Origin: Flavobacterium plurextorum
GTDB taxonomy: Bacteria; Bacteroidota; Bacteroidia; Flavobacteriales; Flavobacteriaceae
DNA: 54,423 nt
Direction: 5' to 3'
NCBI RefSeq assembly: GCF_002217395.1
Contig: NZ_MUHD01000019.1
Location: 1 to 54,423 of the forward strand
The notes under the pieces were generated by a model. It was given only the letters and a program-made list of their open reading frames with translations, was not told the DNA's origin and made no database searches. A program made the position numbers and the translations under genes. Of this stretch, positions 38,548 through 48,047 are shown in pieces; within the stretch, counting starts at the first letter, position 1; every line of letters starts with the position of its first letter.

Positions 38548-39433
38548 TTAATAATCAAACACTTAGAATGAAATCTTAATTTTTAGTGATCAAAAATTAA
38601 AACTGCACTTTAATAAAAATTATGTTGTATTGTGTATACCAAAGTATACGAAAGAGCACTTTTTGCTCCTTTTGAACAAAAAATGTCTTGAAACTTTTTG
38701 GAAATACTGATCTAAACCAGACTTCCTCGTGGAGTGATTTGTTAGAGGGATAATTTTCATAAAAGAAAATTTAAGTTTAAGTAGAACTGGGGGTAATTCT
38801 ATTAAATATACTATCATTCAATATTTATAGAAAGTTGATTACTCTTCCTGTAAACTGTATTTCATTAGAATAAACTCTAAAGCTGAATGTCAATACCCTT
38901 AATAAATAATAATACTGTTTTTAAAAAACAGAAAAAAATCTTTCATCAACAAAACCGCCGATTGGATTTTGAAAACGAAAAAATAAAATAATTATAAAAT
39001 TTGAAAAATAAGTTTGAAGTGGAACTAAAATTAAATTTCAAAATCAATTCAATTTTATACAAACTCATAAAAAATAAAGCCAAAATAATACCTAATGAAA
39101 AAATGATAAAGAAAGTAATGATTAATTCCATACGCAGCTTAATTAAGTTATTATAAAAAACTTCAACTCTCATTGTTATAGAAGTAAACAATTAAGTATT
39201 AAAAAATACTCCATCAGAATGTTATTTCCAGAAACAGAAAAAACAACTTTGTTTAACTTTTCTAATCTAAAATTAGAAAAAAGAAACACATTAAACAAGT
39301 GTAAAATTCCTATTTTTTAGTTCAAAAAAAACTAAAAATATAAGAACATCAGAAAAACCTATAGTTGAACTGCATCTTTTATCGTCATATACCAACTAAA
39401 ATTCTTTGACTTTTTTATGTTAAACTTTTTATT

Positions 39434-39449
39434 GTAGTACAAGTACTAC
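39434..39449. promoter_or_regulatory. Palindrome GTAGTAC-AA-GTACTAC
   Basis: A perfect 7-bp inverted repeat separated by two bases, in the gene-less region between DUF6495 and the surface-protein gene. Such compact dyads are typical binding sites for dimeric regulators. No adjoining promoter was identified. Confidence 0.4.
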
Positions 39450-39677
39450 GGTAAAAAAGAAAAAAATCACTCAAAAGAACATCAAAATGAACCAAATAAG
39501 GAACAAATCTTACATTTATACCTGAAAATTTCAATTTATTGCAGTATTAAGAAAAAAAGCGTAGAAATACGGGGTAAAAAAAATGACAAAGTTTAAACAA
39601 AAGTTAAAAAATTAAAAAAAGGCAAACAATTGCAATAAACAACCATTTACCTTTTACATTCTTTATTTATTTAAAAC

Positions 39678-40151
39678 CTAAGATTCAATTATCGAATTAA
39701 TCTGAGAAAATAATTGTCCATCACTTAAAAAAGCACCTTGCTGAATCAACTCAAATATAGATGCGTTTCTGTCTTCTGTAAATACTTTCTTTCCAACTTT
39801 CATTTCAATATTTTCAGTAAACATATTATCAGATAACCACTGTAAACCTTCTGTGGTTAAAAAATCAGTTTCTTCAACTAGTGATTTCAAAACTATTGAT
39901 TGCACATGAGTTTCAAAACACTGAAACAAGAAAATATGATTTCTAGAAAAATGTTCTAAAAATTCAGCTCTTGACAATACACCTTCCCAAATTAAATCTG
40001 AGAAAACATCTAATTCCTGCTCGGCAACTTCAGGTTTATTTACTTTTAGAGCATCCCACTCTGCTTTATCAATAGCTTGCGTAGCTAAAAAACTAGCAAA
40101 CTCTGCGTGTAGTTCATCAAATTGCTCTTTTGTTAATCTTGCGTATTTCAT
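39678..40151 (-). CDS. DUF6495 family protein
   Basis: A protein of 157 residues, acidic and mostly helical, beginning MKYARLTKEQFDELHAEFA. No catalytic motif, signal peptide or membrane segment is seen. Flavobacteria carry a protein of this kind beside the rplI operon; I recall the name DUF6495. It lies downstream of the rplI terminator, so it may depend on readthrough or its own promoter. Function unknown. Confidence 0.75.
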   Translation of the reverse strand: MKYARLTKEQFDELHAEFASFLATQAIDKAEWDALKVNKPEVAEQELDVFSDLIWEGVLSRAEFLEHFSRNHIFLFQCFETHVQSIVLKSLVEETDFLTTEGLQWLSDNMFTENIEMKVGKKVFTEDRNASIFELIQQGAFLSDGQLFSQINSIIES

Positions 40152-40242
40152 TTTATTTTAGGCTTTATGCTTTACGCTGTAAGCTAAATACTCTAGCCAC
40201 CAACATTAAGTCTAATTAATATTAATTCATTTCATTAAACAA

Positions 40243-40271
40243 AAAAATCCCGATTTGCATCGGGATTTTTA
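40243..40271 (-). terminator. Terminator of the rpsF-rpsR-rplI operon
   Basis: AAAATCCCGA (40244-40253) and TCGGGATTTT (40260-40269) make a strong stem with a 6-base loop and A/T flanks. On the minus strand the run of T follows the stem, 17 bases past the rplI stop. Confidence 0.9.
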
Positions 40272-40288
40272 TATAATCTTTAAAACTA

Positions 40289-40729
40289 TTACTTTTCAGC
40301 AACAATCTCGTAAGCTAACTCAACGATTACATCTCTGTGTAAACGAACACTAGCAGAATATTTACCAGTACGTTTTACGATACCGCTTGTGATGAATTTT
40401 CTATCAATAGCGTTACCAGATTTCTCTAAAGCATCAGCAATATCGATGTTAGTGATAGAACCAAAAAGTTTCTCTCCACCAGCTTTTGCAGTAAGTTTAA
40501 TTTCAAGAGCTTTTAAAGTTTCAGCTAATGCTTTAGCATCAGCAACAACTTTAGCTTCTTTATGTGCTCTTTGTTTTAGATTTTCAGCTAAAACTTTTTT
40601 AGCAGAAGGAGTTGCTAATGTAGCAAAACCTTGAGGAATTAAAAAGTTACGACCGTAACCAGGTTTTACAGATACTACATCATCTTTAAATCCTAAGTTT
40701 TGTACGTCTTGTTTTAAAATAAGTTCCAT
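40289..40729 (-). CDS. rplI: 50S ribosomal protein L9
   Basis: L9 binds 23S rRNA. The N-terminal RNA-binding domain has MELILKQDVQNLGFKDDVV and the conserved PGYGRNFLIPQGFA (23-36), followed by the long connecting helix (48-75) and the C-terminal domain. The length of 146 residues is normal. Third gene in the rpsF operon, 64 bases after rpsR. Confidence 0.98.
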   Translation of the reverse strand: MELILKQDVQNLGFKDDVVSVKPGYGRNFLIPQGFATLATPSAKKVLAENLKQRAHKEAKVVADAKALAETLKALEIKLTAKAGGEKLFGSITNIDIADALEKSGNAIDRKFITSGIVKRTGKYSASVRLHRDVIVELAYEIVAEK

Positions 40730-40793
40730 GTTGTTGTCCTTATATTTTAGAAGTTAGGTTCTATTATTAGAAACCAGCGACTAGAGTTTTTAA

Positions 40794-41090
40794 TTATTTT
40801 AATAAATCGGCCACGTATGGCATTAAAGCTAAGTGACGAGCTCTTTTTACAGCTACAGAAACTTTTCTTTGGTATTTTAATGAAGTTCCAGTTAAACGAC
40901 GAGGAAGAATTTTTCCTTGCTCATTTACGAATTTCAATAAGAAATCAGCATCTTTATAATCGATGTATTTGATTCCTGATTTTTTGAAACGACAATACTT
41001 TTTAGTTTTGTTTGTTTCAATGTTTAAAGGCGTTAAATATCTGATATCTCCGTCTTTTTTTCCTTTTGCAGATTGCTCGATTGTAGACAT
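40794..41090 (-). CDS. rpsR: 30S ribosomal protein S18
   Basis: S18 with S6 forms the platform of the small subunit. The protein shows the signature [16 protein letters not shown] and [40 protein letters not shown] in two pieces typical of the family. The 98-residue length includes a longer N-terminus. It starts five bases after rpsF; no ssb gene intervenes, unlike in many other bacteria. Confidence 0.98.
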
Positions 41091-41095
41091 AATAA

Positions 41096-41437
41096 TTACG
41101 CTTTAGTAGATTTTAATTTTGCTCTTCTTCTTTCCGCCCATGAAATAGCATGTTTGTCTAAACTTACAGTTAAGAAACGCATAACTCTTTCGTCACGTCT
41201 GAATTCAGTTTCAAAAGCAATTAGAACTTCTCCAGCTACTTTGAATTCGAATAAATGGTAAAAACCACTTTTTTTGTTTTGGATTTCGTAAGCCATTTTT
41301 TTCAGACCCCAATCCTCTTTCGATACCATTTCAGCTCCTCTACTAGTAAGAAATTCTTCAAATTTCGTTACTGTTTCCTTCACCTGAACCTCAGATAAAA
41401 CGGGATTTAAAATGAAAACAGTTTCATAATGATTCAT
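41096..41437 (-). CDS. rpsF: 30S ribosomal protein S6
   Basis: S6 is the partner of S18. The start [14 protein letters not shown], the central [20 protein letters not shown] and the [11 protein letters not shown] strand are all characteristic. Its 113 residues are normal. First gene of the rpsF-rpsR-rplI operon, preceded by a good promoter in the divergent gap with the LytTR regulator. Confidence 0.98.
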
Positions 41438-41468
41438 AAATACAATATTTATTTGTTAAAATTGGGTG

Positions 41469-41499
41469 CAAAAGTAACCATAATTTTTAAATATACAAC
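41469..41499 (-). promoter_or_regulatory. rpsF operon promoter
   Basis: On the minus strand GTTG (41499-41496), 19 bases, then TACTTTTG (41476-41469), a full match to the TAnnTTTG box. Transcription would start near 41463, about 25 bases before the rpsF ATG. Confidence 0.65.
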
Positions 41500-41613
41500 A
41501 CTTTTTTACTTTTATTCGTTGTAATGTAAAAAACAGAGCTTAACTTTAGTTTTTTTTACAAAAAAATAATACATTTACTATTGCTATCCTGAATTTATTC
41601 TAAATTTATTGTT

Positions 41614-42309
41614 ATGAAACTAAACTGTGTTGTTGTAGATGATAGTTCTATACAGAGGACAATTATTGCAAAATTAGTCAATAATCACCCAGGTTTGCAT
41701 TTAATCGGTGATTTTTCTAATGCAATTGAAGCGAAAAGTTGTATCTCTTTAAATAATATCGACCTAATATTTCTTGATATAGAAATGCCAGTTATAAATG
41801 GCTTTGACTTCCTTGATGGATTAAAGTCTAAACCGCAGATCATATTCATTACTTCTAAAGCCGAATACGCTTTAAAAGCTTTTGATTATGATGCTACCGA
41901 TTATTTGCAAAAACCTATTGCGGTGGACCGTTTTAATGCTTCTGTAAAAAGAGCTATAGACATGCATTTACTTAAAAAAGAAGTAAAAGAAGAAGAAGGC
42001 GAACATATCTTCATTAAAAGCAACCTTAAAAAACTTAAAATCTTCACAGCAAAAATCAAATGGATTGAAGCTTTTGGAGATTACGTAAGAGTTGTTACTG
42101 AGGACGACAGTAATCTGGTACTTTCGACTATGAAATCCTTTGAAAATGATTTATCAAAAGATAAATTTATTCGTGTGCACAAATCGTACATCATCAATAT
42201 AGATAAAGTAGAACGCTTTAACAGCAAGTTTGCCGAAATCGGTATTACCAAAATCCCACTTAGCCGCAACAAAAAAGAAGACTTAGTAAAAGCATTGTCA
42301 ACATCTTGA
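41614..42309 (+). CDS. LytTR-type response regulator
   Basis: Receiver domain (1-120) with acidic D9/D10, phosphoacceptor D55 (LIFLDIEMP) and K in LQKPIAV (about 106). A LytTR DNA-binding domain follows (about 133-230, IKSNLKKLKIFTAKIKWIEA...FIRVHKSYIINIDKVERF). Its 231 residues match the family. No histidine kinase gene is next to it, so its partner is elsewhere in the genome. It is divergent from rpsF and convergent with priA, whose stop is 3 bases away. Confidence 0.93.
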   Translation: MKLNCVVVDDSSIQRTIIAKLVNNHPGLHLIGDFSNAIEAKSCISLNNIDLIFLDIEMPVINGFDFLDGLKSKPQIIFITSKAEYALKAFDYDATDYLQKPIAVDRFNASVKRAIDMHLLKKEVKEEEGEHIFIKSNLKKLKIFTAKIKWIEAFGDYVRVVTEDDSNLVLSTMKSFENDLSKDKFIRVHKSYIINIDKVERFNSKFAEIGITKIPLSRNKKEDLVKALSTS

Positions 42310-42312
42310 TTT

Positions 42313-44763
42313 TTAATAAAAATCAACATTAATAACAACCTTTACAGCTCTGTACTGAGCAACAGCCTCAAAACTATTCAATATTTTTTGAATAGTTTTT
42401 TTTGTACTCCCTAATGGAATTTCCTGTGGAATTTTAATTAAAATAGTTCTAATATACTCATTTCGTATCCTATTTATCGCAGGTTCTTCAGGACCCAAAA
42501 CCGGCATTTTTAAGTTTTGACTTAAAACCTGATACAACCACATAGAACCTTCCTTTAATTTATCAAACTCACGGTGTTTTAAAGTAAGTTTAATAATCCT
42601 GAAATAAGGCGGATATTTATAAATCATTCTATCATACAATTGCTCCTTATACATACCTATATAATTATGGTTTGTAACTTGTTGAATTGTATTGTGATTT
42701 GGATTATAAGTTTGGATCACAACTTTACCTTGTTTTTCAGATCGTCCTGCTCTTCCTGCAACTTGTATCATCATTTGAAAACTGCGTTCAAAAGCTCTAA
42801 AATCTGGATGATGCAGCATGTTATCTGCATTCATAATTCCAACCAAGCTCACATTATCAAAATCAAGTCCTTTAGCAAGCATTTGCGTTCCTACCAAAAT
42901 ATCTACTTCTCTATTCTTGAACGTATCAATAATTTTTTCAAAACCAAATTTACCTCGTGTTGTATCCTGATCCATTCTAGCCGTTTTAGCTTTTGGAAAA
43001 AGAGAAACCAATTCCTGTTCGATTTGCTCCGTCCCAAAACCTTTAGTCGTCAAATCTATACTCGAACAACTATGACAATGTGTTGGCTTTGCAATTGAAT
43101 AACCACAATAATGACAACGCAATTGATTTTTAAATTTATGAAATGTCAAGCTTACATCACATTGCTGGCAATGCGGGACATGACCACAAGTCATACATTC
43201 TATTACAGGAGAATAACCTCTTCTGTTTTGAAACAAAATTACTTGTTCGCCCAAAGACAAAGCTTCCGTAATTTCTTCAATTAAAATATCACTAAAATGC
43301 CCTGTCATTCTTTTCCTGAAATGTTTGTCTTTTAAATCAACTAAAACTACCTCAGGCATTCGAACATTTTTATAACGCTCAGTTAAAGTTACTAAACCAT
43401 ATTTATCTGTTTGAGTATTAAAATATGTTTCGATACTTGGGGTCGCAGAACCTAATAATACTTTGGCATTATGAAAATTTGCCAAAACAATTGCAGAGTC
43501 ACGCGCATGATATCTTGGTGCAGGATCGGTTTGCTTAAAAGTTTGCTCATGTTCTTCATCAACAATCAGCAAACCCAAACTATTAAAAGGCAGAAACAAG
43601 GCAGACCTCGCTCCTATTACAATCTGTGCTTTTTCAGAGTTTTCTAGTGTTTGTTTCCAAACCTCAACTCGTTCGTTATTGCTGTATTTTGAATGAAAAA
43701 CGGCAACTTTATCTCCAAAATGAAGTCTCAATCGAGAAACTAACTGTGTTGTAAGCGCAATTTCTGGCAGCAGATATAAAATTTGTTTGCCCGTTTCTAA
43801 ATATTCTTCTATCAGTTTAATATAAATTTCCGTCTTTCCACTTGATGTAACACCATGGAGAAGACAAACTTCTTTTTCTAAAAAACTATTTTTTATTGCA
43901 GTAAAAGCATTTTCCTGAGCCTCGCTTAATAGAAGTTCTTTTTCTGATTTCTCTCCATTAAATGAAACACGATCGTGCTGTAAATAATACTCTTCAAAAA
44001 TTTCTTTCTCGATTAAAGCTTTTACAACAGCTGAAGTAGAATTTGAAACTTCAATCAATTTCTTTACCGTAATCGGTTTCTTTTCTGAAGCGCTTATCTG
44101 AAAATAAGCCAGCACAATTTCTTTTTGTTTATTAGCACTTTTCAATACCTCGAGCAGTTCTCCTAAACCATTATCAGATTCATATTGCGAATGTAATTTT
44201 ACATAACGAATCAGTTTTGGCTTGTAGCTTTCTTTAATTTCTTCCTCTAAAACAATAATATCCTTTGCAATTAATTTTTGAAGAATTGGCAGGATATTTT
44301 TCCTGTTTAAAATCGAAACAATCTCCTGAACTTTAAGCGAACTTTGATGCTGCAATGCTTCATAAACTAAAAACTCATCATCGGAAAGTTCTGAATCATT
44401 TACGACAACTTCTGGTTTATGCGAAACAATAGTTTCACTTTCCAATAATAATCCAGTTGGAAAAGCACCGCGATAAACATCACCAATACCACACATATAA
44501 TAATTGGCAACCCAAAGCCAATGTTTAATCTGTGTTTCGGTCGCAATTGGTTTTTCATCTAAAATCTGATGAATTTCTTTTGCCTCATATAATGTCGGTG
44601 CGTTTTCGTGTATATCGATCACCAACGCCGTATAAATTTTACTTTTACCAAATGGCACTGCCACCCGCATACCCTTTTTTATAAAATGATATTCAGCTTC
44701 AGAAACGCGATATGTAAAAGTTTTAGCTAAAGAAAGCGGTAAAACAACTTCGATAAAAAACAT
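42313..44763 (-). CDS. priA: Primosomal helicase PriA
   Basis: A 3'-5' DNA helicase that restarts stalled replication forks. N-terminal DNA-binding domain (VVLPLSLAKTFTYRV), winged-helix region (130-280), Walker A LLHGVTSSGKTEIY (near 305), DEEH box LIVDEEHEQTFKQ, and the two zinc-binding clusters in CMTCGHVPHCQQC and CHYCGYSIAKPTHCHSC. Motifs VI (QVAGRAGR) and the rest of the helicase core are intact. The 816 residues are usual for Bacteroidota. Confidence 0.97.
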   Translation of the reverse strand: MFFIEVVLPLSLAKTFTYRVSEAEYHFIKKGMRVAVPFGKSKIYTALVIDIHENAPTLYEAKEIHQILDEKPIATETQIKHWLWVANYYMCGIGDVYRGAFPTGLLLESETIVSHKPEVVVNDSELSDDEFLVYEALQHQSSLKVQEIVSILNRKNILPILQKLIAKDIIVLEEEIKESYKPKLIRYVKLHSQYESDNGLGELLEVLKSANKQKEIVLAYFQISASEKKPITVKKLIEVSNSTSAVVKALIEKEIFEEYYLQHDRVSFNGEKSEKELLLSEAQENAFTAIKNSFLEKEVCLLHGVTSSGKTEIYIKLIEEYLETGKQILYLLPEIALTTQLVSRLRLHFGDKVAVFHSKYSNNERVEVWKQTLENSEKAQIVIGARSALFLPFNSLGLLIVDEEHEQTFKQTDPAPRYHARDSAIVLANFHNAKVLLGSATPSIETYFNTQTDKYGLVTLTERYKNVRMPEVVLVDLKDKHFRKRMTGHFSDILIEEITEALSLGEQVILFQNRRGYSPVIECMTCGHVPHCQQCDVSLTFHKFKNQLRCHYCGYSIAKPTHCHSCSSIDLTTKGFGTEQIEQELVSLFPKAKTARMDQDTTRGKFGFEKIIDTFKNREVDILVGTQMLAKGLDFDNVSLVGIMNADNMLHHPDFRAFERSFQMMIQVAGRAGRSEKQGKVVIQTYNPNHNTIQQVTNHNYIGMYKEQLYDRMIYKYPPYFRIIKLTLKHREFDKLKEGSMWLYQVLSQNLKMPVLGPEEPAINRIRNEYIRTILIKIPQEIPLGSTKKTIQKILNSFEAVAQYRAVKVVINVDFY

Positions 44764-44792
44764 GCACTAATTTTATATGATTTGGAAACTTA

Positions 44793-45533
44793 TTATTTTC
44801 CCGAAGATTTAGCTAAATAATCATTAACCAATTTCAACGTATGATTTAGAGATTCTACATTAGTTCCATTGTCATGACCTGGAATAACATATACTGGCTT
44901 CTTGAATTTTGCTTGCACTTTATGCATCGATTTCTGCCATTCCTTTACGTCCGCATCACCTAAATAACCAAGATCAACAGCAGATATACTTTTTACAAAA
45001 CAACCACCGTAAAGTATTTTTTCTTTATTAAACCATACCACAACATTATCAGACGCATGACCTTTTCCTGGATAATAAACCTCAAAAGTATGCTGACCGA
45101 CGGTAAATGTCGTATCATTCGGAATTATAAATTCTGCCCTGCCTTCGCCGTTCTTTTTAAGAATCTCATCTGTTAATTTAATTGTATACGTCTTAATACC
45201 TTTCTTTCTGTAAAAGTCCAGTCCTCCAGCACGATCTTCATGAGAATGCGTTGCAAAATGCATTATAACCTTTTTATTATGTCTTGCTTTTATTGTATCT
45301 AATAAAGGCTGAAACTGTGATTTATCCCAAGGCGCATCAAACAAAACTACACCTTTACTGGTAACCAAATACAAAGCATTGGCAGAAATCTTTGTTCCTT
45401 TATAATCATGAAATGTTTTATAAACATAAAAGTCACCCGTAAGATGACTTATTTGTAATGGCGAATTCTTAGATTGTCCAAAACTATTTGAAGCTAAGAC
45501 TAAGAATAAAATTATCGAAGCTAATTTTCGCAT
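44793..45533 (-). CDS. Subclass B1 metallo-beta-lactamase
   Basis: A periplasmic zinc beta-lactamase with every B1 ligand present. Zn1 binds H96 and H98 in THSHEDRAGG, plus H159 (GKGHASDN). Zn2 binds D100, C178 (YGGCFVKS) and H220 (IPGHDNGT). The signal peptide is MRKLASIILFLVLASNSFGQ. Length 246 residues fits the chromosomal flavobacterial enzymes (BlaB, IND and JOHN types). It lies between priA and a DUF2147 gene, with no mobile element nearby, so it is a chromosomal rather than acquired gene. The substrate range cannot be told from sequence. Confidence 0.95.
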   Translation of the reverse strand: MRKLASIILFLVLASNSFGQSKNSPLQISHLTGDFYVYKTFHDYKGTKISANALYLVTSKGVVLFDAPWDKSQFQPLLDTIKARHNKKVIMHFATHSHEDRAGGLDFYRKKGIKTYTIKLTDEILKKNGEGRAEFIIPNDTTFTVGQHTFEVYYPGKGHASDNVVVWFNKEKILYGGCFVKSISAVDLGYLGDADVKEWQKSMHKVQAKFKKPVYVIPGHDNGTNVESLNHTLKLVNDYLAKSSGK

Positions 45534-45543
45534 ATTTTTAAAA

Positions 45544-45975
45544 TTAATTTTTCACTCGTGTCCAGTATTGCGTTCTTCCCATTAAAGAAATTCCAACATA
45601 ACCGCGAAGTTTTAATTTATCTGCAGATTCTAATGAAATATAACATTTGTATTTTTTACCATTTGTAGGATCTAAAATAGTTCCTCCATTATATTCAGAA
45701 CCATCTTTTTTAAGACCATTCATAATAACCATTCCTAAAATAGGTTTATTTTTCTCAGCACCGTCACATTTAGTACAAACATCCTTTTTATGATCAGCAC
45801 GAAGAATTTCAACTACTTTACCGTAAATTTTTCCAGATTTTTCATAAACCTCTACTACAGATTTTGCCTCACCCGTTTCATCGTCAATAGTTTTCCATTT
45901 TCCGATAACACTTTGAGATTGCATTGTACTTAATGCGAAGAAAAAAACACCAATTGTTAAAATCCAATTTTTCAT
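45544..45975 (-). CDS. Exported DUF2147 protein
   Basis: A small secreted protein of 143 residues with a signal peptide (to about SMQSQS). The DUF2147 core is visible: VIGKWKTIDDETGEAKSVVEVY near the start and NGLKKDGSEYNGGTILDPTNGKKY later, ending with LRGYVGISLMGRTQYW. Two cysteines (CTKC) may form a disulfide. DUF2147 folds as a lipocalin-like barrel, function unknown. It starts two bases after the YihY/BrkB stop and lies 10 bases before the beta-lactamase gene. Confidence 0.9.
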   Translation of the reverse strand: MKNWILTIGVFFFALSTMQSQSVIGKWKTIDDETGEAKSVVEVYEKSGKIYGKVVEILRADHKKDVCTKCDGAEKNKPILGMVIMNGLKKDGSEYNGGTILDPTNGKKYKCYISLESADKLKLRGYVGISLMGRTQYWTRVKN

Positions 45976-45977
45976 AC

Positions 45978-46901
45978 CTATTTATTTTTTTTTTGTTTTA
46001 ATTTTCTGATTGAGGCATTCAATTCAAAACCCAAAAGCAGAATCATACAGTTTATCCAAATGTAAAACATTAGAATTAATAATGTTCCAATTGAACCATA
46101 AAGTTCGTTATATTTTGAGAATTTTATAACCCAAATCCCAAAAAAGAACGAAGATATAACAATTAAGATTGTTGTAAAAACCGATCCAATACTTATAAAA
46201 GGCACTTTATTATACTGCTTTGTACCATAACGCAATAATATTGAAGATGTTATCAAAATCATCAGTATAATAAACAAATATCGACCTAAAATAATCAACG
46301 GAATACGGTCACTCAAAACATCCTGAATAATTGTTTTTTGAATAAAAACCTCAAAAACAACGATCGTAGCCACCGTTACAAACAATATAATAGTCATAAC
46401 AAGCGAAATAGCTAATGCTACCAAATATTGCTTTAAAAAACCACGCTTATCAAAAACATGCTTAGAAGATTCAAAACCGCTTAGAATTCCGTTAATACCA
46501 TTCGCCATTAAAAAAATCGAAAGCAAAAATCCCGACGATAACAATCCCGAGTGACTATTATTTAAAATATCACTGATAATTTTACTAATAGCATCATAAG
46601 TATTTGGAGGAACTCCCTGTTGTACAAACTGCAAAAAATCGGCCTGAAAACCTTCTATCGGAATAAAAGGAATCAAGTTTAAAATAAATAATGCAAAAGG
46701 AAATAAAGCCATAAAAAAGCTGAAAGAAACAGCACTGGCATGATAAGAAAATGCACCTTCAATAATTCCTAAGGTATACATTTCAAGCAAATCATAAAGC
46801 GAAAAACCTTCCAGCCAAGGCAATTTTATTTTCTTAAAAAATCGGGCTATAGAACGTATTACAGGAACTTTTTCAATCCGATCTTCTATTTCTTGAGACA
46901 T
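45978..46901 (-). CDS. YihY/BrkB family membrane protein
   Basis: A 307-residue inner-membrane protein with six or so helices. Family marks are GAFSYHASAVSFSFFMALFP (54-73), SKHVFDKRGFLKQYL (about 145-159), and YNELYGSIGTLLILMFYIW near the C-terminus. YihY/BrkB proteins were once called RNase BN, which has been shown wrong, and their function is not settled. A tail rich in lysine (KLKQKKNK) closes it. Followed by DUF2147 after two bases. Confidence 0.92.
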   Translation of the reverse strand: MSQEIEDRIEKVPVIRSIARFFKKIKLPWLEGFSLYDLLEMYTLGIIEGAFSYHASAVSFSFFMALFPFALFILNLIPFIPIEGFQADFLQFVQQGVPPNTYDAISKIISDILNNSHSGLLSSGFLLSIFLMANGINGILSGFESSKHVFDKRGFLKQYLVALAISLVMTIILFVTVATIVVFEVFIQKTIIQDVLSDRIPLIILGRYLFIILMILITSSILLRYGTKQYNKVPFISIGSVFTTILIVISSFFFGIWVIKFSKYNELYGSIGTLLILMFYIWINCMILLLGFELNASIRKLKQKKNK

Positions 46902-46974
46902 ACTATTTTAGATTTTTAGATTGTTGAGTTGGATTTTAGATTACAAAAATTACAATTTAAAACACTTTACTCAA

Positions 46975-47832
46975 TTAAAAAGCTTTTAAACTCAAATCCA
47001 TATTGTAAACTGAATGAGTTAACGCTCCAGACGAAATATAATCTACACCGCAAAGTCCATATTCGCGAATTGTTTTTTCGCTGATATTTCCTGAAGATTC
47101 TGTCTGACATTTTGAACCAATTAAAGCTACGGCAGTTTTAGTATCTTCATAATTAAAATTATCGATTAAAATTCTGTGAACACCGTCGCTCAACAAAATT
47201 TCACGAATTTCATCAAGATTTCTAGCCTCAACAATAATTTTTAAATCTAGATTATTCTCTTTCAAATAATCCTTAGTTTTTTTTATGGCAAGCGTAATAC
47301 CTCCTGCAAAATCAATATGATTATCTTTCAACATTACCATATCGTATAAAGCATAGCGATGATTTTCTCCTCCTCCAATTTTCACCGCCCATTTTTCTGC
47401 AGCTCTAAAATTTGGTGTCGTTTTGCGAGTATCTAATATTTTAGCTCCCGTTCCTTCTAAAAGCTGCACGCAATGATTTGTTTTTGTTGCAATTGCAGAC
47501 ATTCTCTGCATAGTATTTAAAACTACTCTTTCTGCCTTCAAAATAGATTGAGAACTTCCAGAAACTTCAAAAACAATCTCACCATATTCTACATGCGTTC
47601 CATCCTCAATAAATGTTTTTACCTTTAATTTAGGATCAACATAATCAAATATCATTTTCGCAAGCGCAACACCAGCAATAATTCCCTGATCTTTCACTAA
47701 TAATCTTGCTTGACCATGAGCCGTGTCTGGAATACAAGCAAGAGAACTATAATCGCCTGATCCTACATCTTCTCTAATGGCGTTACTAATCAAAAGTTCT
47801 AATTCTGATTGAAATTGAGCTTCACTTATCAT
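46975..47832 (-). CDS. nadC: Nicotinate-nucleotide diphosphorylase (carboxylating)
   Basis: QAPRTase: converts quinolinate and PRPP to nicotinate mononucleotide in NAD synthesis. Motifs include AIREDVGSGDYSSLACIP (18-35), ERVVLNTMQRMSAIAT, LDTRKTTPNFRAAEKWAV, the KDNHIDFAGG loop and the EARNLDEI strand. Its 285 residues are normal. The gene reads away from the AlkD-like gene. rlmH, often its neighbour in flavobacteria, lies 5 kb away on the other strand here. Confidence 0.97.
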   Translation of the reverse strand: MISEAQFQSELELLISNAIREDVGSGDYSSLACIPDTAHGQARLLVKDQGIIAGVALAKMIFDYVDPKLKVKTFIEDGTHVEYGEIVFEVSGSSQSILKAERVVLNTMQRMSAIATKTNHCVQLLEGTGAKILDTRKTTPNFRAAEKWAVKIGGGENHRYALYDMVMLKDNHIDFAGGITLAIKKTKDYLKENNLDLKIIVEARNLDEIREILLSDGVHRILIDNFNYEDTKTAVALIGSKCQTESSGNISEKTIREYGLCGVDYISSGALTHSVYNMDLSLKAF

Positions 47833-48047
47833 TTTTATATTTTTTATAATATGCTAAATTATGACTTATTTTATGGATTTGAAAATTACTATAACATGAA
47901 AAGTTATACAAAACATTAAATATCTCTTTTTTAACCATTAAGATATTCAGAAAGACCGAGATTTGATTCTTAATGAAACTTACTATTTTTAATGATAGAA
48001 AAATCAAAGAACATTAAATATCTTTGAAATTCAAGCAAACAAAACTT

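Larger units (their letters stand above)
38473..39677. other. 1.2-kb AT-rich gene-less region upstream of the giant surface gene
   Basis: No convincing gene. Two short ORFs on the minus strand (38620-38817 and 38946-39191) have no family, no clear start signal and the composition of noise, although the second encodes a hydrophobic stretch. Supported structure is limited to palindromes at 38516-38531, 38534-38547, 38634-38649 (two GTATAC 4 bases apart) and 39434-39449. This space probably holds the control region of the surface-protein operon, but I find no promoter that fits TTTG-N19-TAnnTTTG. Confidence 0.6.

Noticed and set aside
38620..38817. 65-codon ORF on the minus strand upstream of the giant gene
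   Set aside because: No family, no signal for translation, and composition of random AT-rich DNA.
38946..39191. 81-codon ORF on the minus strand with a hydrophobic stretch
   Set aside because: One possible membrane helix alone is weak evidence; no convincing start signal or family.
42640..43098. 152-codon plus-strand ORF inside priA
   Set aside because: Antisense shadow of a well-conserved gene; Cys- and His-rich content mirrors the priA reverse frame.
47822..48007. 61-codon ORF overlapping the nadC start
   Set aside because: Overlaps the nadC start and the divergent control region; no protein features.
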